A DNA stretch of 64,000 nucleotides from Arenicola marina (Eukaryota; Annelida; Polychaeta; Arenicolidae): NCBI GenBank assembly GCA_964019135.1, contig OZ025248.1, forward strand, positions 37,379,670-37,443,669, written 5' to 3'. Positions 57,816 to 64,000 of the stretch are shown here, piece after piece (the stretch's first letter is position 1; each line of letters opens with the position of its first letter). Made by a program: the position numbers and the translations under genes. The notes beneath the pieces were generated by a model, which worked only from the letters and a program-made list of their open reading frames with translations, searched no databases and was not told the origin of the DNA.

Positions 57816-59041
57816 CTGAAATGAAACCAAAGCTCAAAGCGTAAATCGATTAGAAATTTAATATAATAATAGTTCATCGGCCTAAGATATACTAGCCAAG
57901 GCGGTTATAACTCACTCTATGTTACGATGGGATATAATACCAACTCCATCCTTAATTCGTTAAGGGCGATTCAACGCGTGAACCATGCGATGGATTCCCC
58001 GTCCATATGGGCTATTTGTAGCAGATAGTCTCCGCCATTAACAGGAGACATGCCTCAACACCCAGTAGTTAATATTCTTGCTTTTTGCTTGTCAAATGTA
58101 AAAGCTCTATACGAGAGGGGGGGGGGGGCGATCCAAGTCAACCAGAGTGTTAAATATGCCAAACAATGAACATCTTTGATCCAGTTGTTCTTATCACCCT
58201 CACACAATGAGACAACTGTAGTCATGCCGCCAGCGAATGCCCACACGCGTCCTGCCGGATATCGCATTTGCTGCCGGACATGTTAGTTAGGTGTGAGAAA
58301 ACTCTCTGTTCTAGAGCTACTTCACAACTCGCGGCTCTCCACCGACAAAACTGTATCGGCTGCTCATAAACAAAACTTGCTCCTGACATTGATGGTGCTG
58401 GGGGACACGACTGCAGACTGTAGGCGATTGGGGATGAGAAAGGAGGGTCGGGTCAGTGGTGATCTCTATCAGCATGGCGCTGCAAAGCGTCTACAATAGG
58501 TTCAAAGTCGACTGGGGGGTGGACCTGTGCAGGCAGCGATATCACACCGGCTAGGACTAAGACTAGGACATAAACTGGGATTCGAAGTAGGCCATGGATC
58601 TAAATGAAAAAAGTACATTTTCTGCGAAACTCGATTCCTCACCCATTGAACTGGCTTCTGTGGTTCAATACCTGGATCAAAGTACCAAAATCATATATTT
58701 ATGATATAATTGTTTGAAACTATACCCATCGTAATAACCACACCATTTTGTGATTGCACATTCCCTGTAGACTACCACCAGCAATAGTCAGCATAAGACT
58801 CACGCACTCACTGTGATTCTGATACCGTCTCTGGAGTGAAACAAAGTCCTTGCACCAAGGTAGATATTACAATATATTGTGCACCTATATGATGGCATGC
58901 TCGCCCTGTAACCGGAAGCGAGGTCTCCGCTCAGCACACCTTCATTAATCCGAGATACAAGAGAGCGCAAATCGCCTGTTGCCCAGAGAAACAGGGACTT
59001 CCTTGTCTCGTCAAATCACACCAGCTCGCGTCGACCTCCCG

Positions 59042-59103
59042 CACAGGCACAGTAAATCAGTGGAGGGGGGAGGCCGGGGGGGAGGGGGGGGTAGGGGCCT
59101 GTG
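59042..59103. mobile_element. 62-bp deletion derivative of the MITE
   Basis: Begins CACAGGCACAGTAAATCAG like the 249-bp element, runs through its G-rich left arm, then joins directly to CCTGTG. It is flanked by its own 8-bp target duplication ACCTCCCG (59,034-59,041 and 59,104-59,111). Empty sites are ACCTCTCG at 3,095 in copy 1 and ACCTCTGG at 35,329 in copy 3. It therefore transposed independently in its shortened form. Confidence 0.87.
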
Positions 59104-60469
59104 ACCTCCCGTAAAGAGGGCCGCGAGGCAACGGATCGCCTGAAACGGCGTCTCAAGACAAGCCAGACTGGGTTTCCAAGGTCTGTTCATGCCGGTCACC
59201 ATGTCTCGGGTGTCTCACCGGGATAGCATTTTTCCAAGTATTGGTTCCCGCCAAGTCCAACTGGAGCTGGGTAACAGTCTTACATTGTGTTTCGCATTTG
59301 GTCGTTTCATTTTACCCGAATTACAACTTACAATTAGTCGAAGCACCACGAGGCATTGCATTTCAAGAGCAATAACCTTCTGAAAAACGTCGTTCGCCCA
59401 GGTTAACGCAACCCACATTTCCACAGTTTTGCTCACTTTCTCCCAAGTAAAGGCACGCGTGGTCTATTTTGTGTCTATAATGAAACGGAGTCATTCGTTT
59501 CAGAAACATTTTCTGCTACAGAAATTAATTTTCCCGTGCACGGTTATCGTGCACCGTGCACGCTTATCTGGTGTAGAACACGATCTTACGATCTTTATCA
59601 GCAACAGGCGCTCGCAGTGGTGAGCGATTTGTTTTCTTTCTTTTTTTCACTGGGCGGCATGGCACTGCGGCTTCCAGCAGTGAACGATCTCAGATTAAAT
59701 GCTCTAACGACGGTTGAATGCTTGGAAAATGAGTTGTGACCGCCGATCAGTTTCGACTTCATGGCCCCTGAGGAAGCCGTTAATGATAGGTGTGGGTCCC
59801 CGTTAAGGGCCTGGGGGTGGAGCTGGGAGACTGTGGCCCAGTCCCGCAGCCGCCCTTGGAGCACTTTCTGCTGCACTTATTATGTAGCCACAGGAGTGCT
59901 GATTCGAGGCGCGTGGTCGGTCTGGGGAATGGCGTCTCCTGACACACTACTTTATTTCCCCGGGCAGGTCACACCAACGCTGTTAAGAAGCACACACGTA
60001 ACATTCGGTTTTTGTTCTCCTCTGTTGGTCCATTTTGGACTATGATAACGTGTGGTGTATGTAAACTACCGTCTGTGTGTATATATATTATCTGCGAGTG
60101 GCATCACAAAATTTATGTTTCATTTAACAGGTTGTAAAATATAAGATGAGTGCTGGCATCAGTCATATGCAAGCGCAAAGGGTAGTTTTGGCCTTGATAT
60201 AGCTTTATCATTACAAAGGTATCGTTACGAAGCCATCATTTTGCTCTTAGTGCAAGCTTGTCTGAACGATAATATAGGCACATAACCAATCAGCCTAACC
60301 CGTGGGTGATAAGAGGATGATCTGCGGTCATAAAATCTCCAATATCCTTTGGAATGCATCAATGAATAAGCAAAGTTATTAGAAAGGACTTGCGTGCGTC
60401 AAACCCCCGATTGTTGCTTTTAGCAGTCCGGGAAGCCAGACGCTACCAGTCACCACGCGGTCCATCCCA

Positions 60470-60625
60470 TCAGCTCCATAAATCCCCAATAAATAGGGCA
60501 ACGGAAGCATGTGGGGCCAATGAAACCATCACACATGGCATCTAACGCACATTTAATGCCCTGTATATACCGAGCGTCCTCCTTGTGGCAAGCTTCCTTA
60601 AATGTTTTTTTCTCTGTAAATGTGA
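60470..60625 (-). other. Exon-like minus-strand segment, copy 5
   Basis: Counterpart of 20,033-20,180, with an acceptor-like CATTTACAG and the frame KTFKEACHKEDARYIQGIKC then CPIYWGFMELMG. The donor-like GTGAGG of the other copies is changed here to a GGGATGG context, so the frame runs on to a stop near 60,450. Most differences from copy 2 leave the frame open, but I have not tested selection. Product unknown. Confidence 0.22.
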
Positions 60626-61712
60626 CTCTTTGGAATGTTAATGCGTTAGGGGAATGTACGTGCGCTGTCAAGTGATGGGCGGAGTGATGTGGGCGCGGAG
60701 TAAGGCGGGAGTGGGTAGCATCAGAAGGGGACGTTAGAAACGTTCCCAGCAGCCCTGCTATCTCCACGGGGGCCATCTTCCCGCCATCATCGGGGAATCT
60801 TCCCCGCCCACCTGTCATCGCCATTGCCTTGTTACACCTCGTCTGCATAGAGGAAGAAGCTCTGGGTTCACAACGTGACAGGGGACGCACGACATGAGGC
60901 CTCATCCGACCGCTTTTACCGCGGAAGCCCCCAAGAAGACTAGTAACAGACTGTCGTGGGTTAAGTCGTACCATGTTGAATATCGAGTCGTCCGACGACT
61001 AAACTGATGTCCATATCATCACTCAAAAACACGTTTAACAAACATAAGGTATACATCTCAAATCCAATAAATAGCTAGGTTGGCAAGGGTAAAAGCAGAT
61101 ATGTTTGAAGCAACTTGTTTGTGACCGGGCCATGCGTATTGGGAATGTCCCTGGTGGAGAAGCCAGAGTACTACTCGGGATTCCTCACGTACAACTCTAA
61201 TACTACAGTCCCAGCACGGCTGTTTGCGGCATGTCTGGATGGCTACCATGCCAAATAGAAGCAAAACAACATACATCCCTGGCGGAACCAGTGGGTGGTG
61301 GGGGGAGGAGGAGGGCACAGGGTTCGTCTACCTATTTTGTCTTGCCTAAGTTGAATTCACTTTTTGGAGAAGACCCCCCTCCTCCCTGGTCCCATCCCGT
61401 GCCCCTCCGCCCCCCCCCCCCCCACCCCCCTCTCCTCGCTCCTCTGAAGTTAAATCCGACATGCTGTTGACTTTTGAACTCCAAAATCGTTTTCTAGATT
61501 TCTATGCAAGGCAGGGGCAGATTATTTCCAGTTGCTTTTATCGTATCATCACGCAGGTCAATTTGCTAATGAGGTTAAACCTCATTTTCCTCACCCATGT
61601 CAAAGTTTTTAAAACAAATATCACCCCCACATAATCCCATGCGATCGAATCGCCTGAGACAGCAGTAATATGATACTCGTTACGCCATGACCGGGTGGGC
61701 TGAAGCGATCCT

Positions 61713-61922
61713 GAGACAGCCGTAATATGGATTGCGCTAGCGGTACAGGTCAAGCCATGGCCGGGTGGGCTGAAGCTATCCTGAGATATCAGTAATATGG
61801 ATTGCGCTAGCGGTACAGGTCAAGCCATGGCCGAGCGAGCTGAAGCCATCCTGAGATATCAGTAATATGGGTCGCACTATCGGTACAGGTCAAGCCATGG
61901 CCGGGCGGGCTGAAGCGATCCA
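61713..61922 (+). repeat. 70-bp tandem array, 3 units, copy 5
   Basis: Units begin at 61,713, 61,783 and 61,853, again exactly 70 bp. All three carry the GTCAAG form of the variable site, so the alternating dimer seen in copy 1 is absent. The last unit has GTCGCACTATCGGTAC, shared with the last unit of copy 1, which suggests the array edges are ancestral and the interior was amplified. Confidence 0.93.
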
Positions 61923-62381
61923 CCTGAAGTCCAATGTGACGATGCCCGTCGTTGCATCTCCAACACGTAGTGAGCAATGAGCATTATGTGGTGTGGCGTG
62001 GACGGTGTATATATTAGACTGGGCGCAGCTGTTACTCGCCTGCGGTAGTATAATTCACATCAGGCTACCGAGACAACCGGCATCGTGGACACACGTGTCT
62101 CTGAACTCAATGATCTGGCTTAAAGCCCAGCTCTGGCTGGGTATGATGCCGAGGGATATAGTGATGTTTAACCGAGTCGTCGGGGTCGAAACCTATTCAT
62201 AGTAAAGTTCCTCTATAAGGATGACCCGATGGCTTGCAACGATTAAGAGCGAGTGACCTTGGCGTGACTCTATTCCGCCTACTCCGCAGTGGAGAGATCG
62301 GGTCCTGGGGATTGCTTTGTGTAGCTTTTAACTCATTGTCTCTGTGGTCCGTCTGTACCCATGGTACACACTCTTCCCGCC

Positions 62382-62512
62382 ACCCCACCTCCCCACCCCC
62401 ACCCCCACGATATCCCACGCTCAAACCCACCCCCCACCCCCCACATCCTACATCTCTCCTGCCACACTCCACACCCCCACACCCCACACCCCACACACCA
62501 CACCCCATAGCA
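62382..62512 (+). repeat. C-rich tract, copy 5
   Basis: Ortholog of 7,536-7,618 with ACCCCCACCCCCACGATATC and CACACCCCACACACCACACC. The long frames on both strands here come from this biased composition. Confidence 0.8.
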
Positions 62513-62993
62513 GCCAAGTATTGTACCGACATTTTTTGCGGTCAACCAGGTTTCGCGCAGACCATGATTCCTTCCCGCTCGCCATGTGACTAACCAACAA
62601 CGACGTGGTTCGCCAGAGGGAGCCACCAGACGACGGGCCGATGGGAGGTGGCTCCACATATACGGTCTGCCCGGAAGTACCAGACAGATACAAAAAGCCA
62701 GCCTTGACTGAGCACCACCAGTGCCATTCCCTGGGGGCGTCACACGCTTCTCGCGCACCAATCGAATCTCTCAACCGTTATTCCATTACCTACAAACCCC
62801 CAGTGCCAAAAGGGGGTACAGACTGAAAGTGTGTTAAGGGTCATGTCAACGATAACGAATGAGACCCCGAAACATGTGGTATCATGGCACACACAAACTG
62901 TTATCCGTATTACATTTATTATTGCCGAATTACAGCTATATATTCCGCATACAGATAGGTGCGACGTGACCGAGATGCATTGTAGCTAGTGTA

Positions 62994-63165
62994 AGAGTAG
63001 CTGCATGAAGCAAGAACCCAGTAAGTGCTGGTACGGGCAGCTGATAAAAGACGGAAGCAAAAATGCGGACACGTCGGCCACAGCTTTTCGTGTTTTATCC
63101 TGAGCCATGTCCATTGGATTTGCGGCGATATTCCACCGACATTCAGGACTTATTTCTATTACAAT
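62994..63165 (-). pseudogene. Remnant of the conserved minus-strand frame, copy 5
   Basis: Homologous to the middle and end of the 8,030-8,311 frame, reading SPECRWNIAANPMDMAQD and SAFLLPSFISCPYQHLLGS. The N-terminal part is missing because the unit carries a deletion just beyond 63,150. Product unknown. Confidence 0.25.
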
Positions 63166-64000
63166 ATTTGAAGGAATGTATGGCGCATTAGTGAAGTAGT
63201 TTCGTAGTTAACTTGAAAGCACGATGTTCCTTTAGCGGTGTGTATGGGGGGGGGGTGCTTTTACGGTTTTGGGGGATGGAGTGCTAACGGAGTGGTGAAG
63301 GAGAGTATTTTGTGTGGGGAGGGTGGTGGGTACAATAGTGAGCGACATGACCAACACGGTTCGAAATTGTACCATTTCCACCCTATCACCCCCCCCCCTC
63401 ACCCCCACACCCAAGGCCCCTACCCGGTTTATTTGCACACATATAATCCTACCACATGGTCATCATCAGCCCATGTTGGACGAATTAAACCCCCACTTTA
63501 GTCCTTCTATCATAACTAAGGCACTTATTGCAAAAGCTTCAAAATAAATCTCATCAGCTATTATTTGCACCACAAGGTGCACAGTTCACTTTGAGGAAAA
63601 CTTGTATCTGTTAATTTTTAGGTTTTTCAGTAGGGATACGATTACACCAGTATTTTCAAATATTAACTCTATTATAATGGCAAACCCATGTTCGGGGCCC
63701 TGCCTTTGTCAGTGTTTACTACACACGTGAACAAGTCCATGGATCCACCATCAGCAGGCTGAAATAAACAGAAATGTTCAACGCCACTGCTGACAGCCCC
63801 TGAAATACACAGTTACCGGAGATGTCAGATCCCGAAGAGACATGTGCCCGGAGCTACAGTTTCTCCGCCAACAATGGCGATCCCGTGACAACGTGAAATG
63901 TAAGCCAAACAAATCCCAGGACATAATTGCATCAGATCGTTCAAACCATCCGTCGCTTAATTGGATGCACCGAGTTATGGTCCTAAGCCAGGAACCTGGG

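Larger units (their letters stand above)
56430..57880. other. Private insertion in copy 5, about 1.4 kb
   Basis: Between the block shared with copy 3 (ending about 56,400) and the block GGGCGATTCAACGCGTGAAC (57,964) that matches copy 1 (2,308), copy 5 holds sequence not found elsewhere in the window, apart from the tail shared with 985-1,120. From 5' to 3' it has an unrecognised GC-moderate part (56,560-56,900), AT-rich monomers of about 160 bp (56,936-57,290), hairpin repeats (about 57,470-57,664) and a tail (57,665-57,815). It may be one composite transposable element or several. No transposase or reverse transcriptase is evident. Confidence 0.65.
1..64000. repeat. Macrosatellite array, unit about 13.5 kb
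   Basis: The window is a head-to-tail array of one long unit. Ordered anchors recur: CACAAAGGA at 1, 13,632 and 44,998; GGACACGACTGCAGAC near 2,655, 17,750, 34,603 and 58,403; the CATGCCGGTCACC region near 3,179, 18,485 and 59,189; the block GCTACCAGTCACCGCGGG near 4,559, 36,550 and 50,362, with one-base variants at 20,007 and 60,441; and CTTGGAGGCAGGGTCTTGT at 13,480, 31,508 and 44,845. Order and orientation are constant, so these are direct tandem copies rather than scattered repeats. Copies differ by many substitutions and by indels from a few bases to several kilobases. No intact gene is visible. Both window ends lie inside a unit. The arrangement is seen directly; any function is unknown. 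Confidence 0.93.
52737..64000 (+). repeat. Macrosatellite copy 5 (runs off window end)
   Basis: The copy begins inside the unit head (TATCATGTCGTGTGGCGCC) directly after the truncated copy 4 and ends at the window edge, equivalent to about position 9,460 of copy 1. It contains the head SINE, the acceptor-like segment (54,265), a 1.4-kb private insertion (about 56,430-57,880), the 62-bp mini-MITE (59,042-59,103), the five-copy conserved block (about 59,570-60,960), a deletion near 60,970-61,060, three 70-bp units (61,713-61,922), a C-rich tract (62,382-62,512) and a remnant of the conserved minus-strand frame (about 62,994-63,165). I see no intact gene. Confidence 0.86.

Noticed and set aside
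60450-60974. 174-codon minus-strand gene in copy 5
   Set aside because: Only the roughly 50 codons of the exon-like segment recur in other copies. The rest of the frame lies over a GC-rich stretch and is open in copy 5 only.
1-64000. Ribosomal DNA repeat, histone cluster or another known tandem gene family
   Set aside because: No rRNA-like conserved sequence and no long coding exons are visible in the unit.
1-64000. Endogenous virus or LTR-type element
   Set aside because: I found no long terminal repeats, primer-binding site, or polymerase- or capsid-like frame on either strand.

Overview
This window is eukaryotic, non-coding, repeat-built DNA. I find no bacterial operon structure, no rRNA or intact tRNA, no CRISPR array, no recognisable virus-like element and no protein gene I can defend. 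Long frames are either by-products of short tandem repeats or fail when homologous copies are compared. Retained CpG, tRNA-derived SINE relics, a MITE pair with 8-bp target duplications and many minisatellites fit an animal genome, more likely an invertebrate than a vertebrate. The species cannot be named from the sequence.

The main structure is a giant direct tandem repeat, a macrosatellite with a unit of about 13.4-13.6 kb. Ordered anchors recur along the whole window. I read five copies: copy 1 (1-13,631), copy 2 (13,632-31,585, swollen by a 2.6-kb minisatellite), copy 3 (31,586-44,997), copy 4 (44,998-52,736, truncated) and copy 5 (52,737 to the window end). Both window ends fall inside a unit, so the array continues on both sides. 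The copies are old enough to differ by many substitutions and indels, and they have exchanged sequence: which copies look most alike changes from block to block.

Each copy has been modified separately. Copy 1 carries seven 70-bp repeats, about eleven 26-bp repeats, a small 23-bp triplet and a foreign segment at about 976-1,470. Copy 2 carries about 117 units of a G-rich 22-bp repeat (21,009-23,590) and about nineteen 26-bp units. Copy 3 keeps what looks like the 2.5-unit seed of that 22-bp array, plus a 249-bp hAT-like MITE and a perfect 19-bp hairpin. Copy 4 has lost about 1.7 kb and, separately, about 6 kb. Copy 5 carries a roughly 1.4-kb private insertion, with hairpin repeats and AT-rich monomers of about 160 bp, and a 62-bp deletion derivative of the copy 3 MITE.

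A few stretches keep one reading frame across several copies or sit next to splice-like signals: near 8,030-8,311 on the minus strand, near 3,695-3,904 on the plus strand, near 20,033-20,180 on the minus strand, and after a conserved acceptor-like site near 15,153. They are listed as weak exon or pseudogene candidates. They could mean that the unit began as a duplicated genic segment or that it is transcribed, but none is established.
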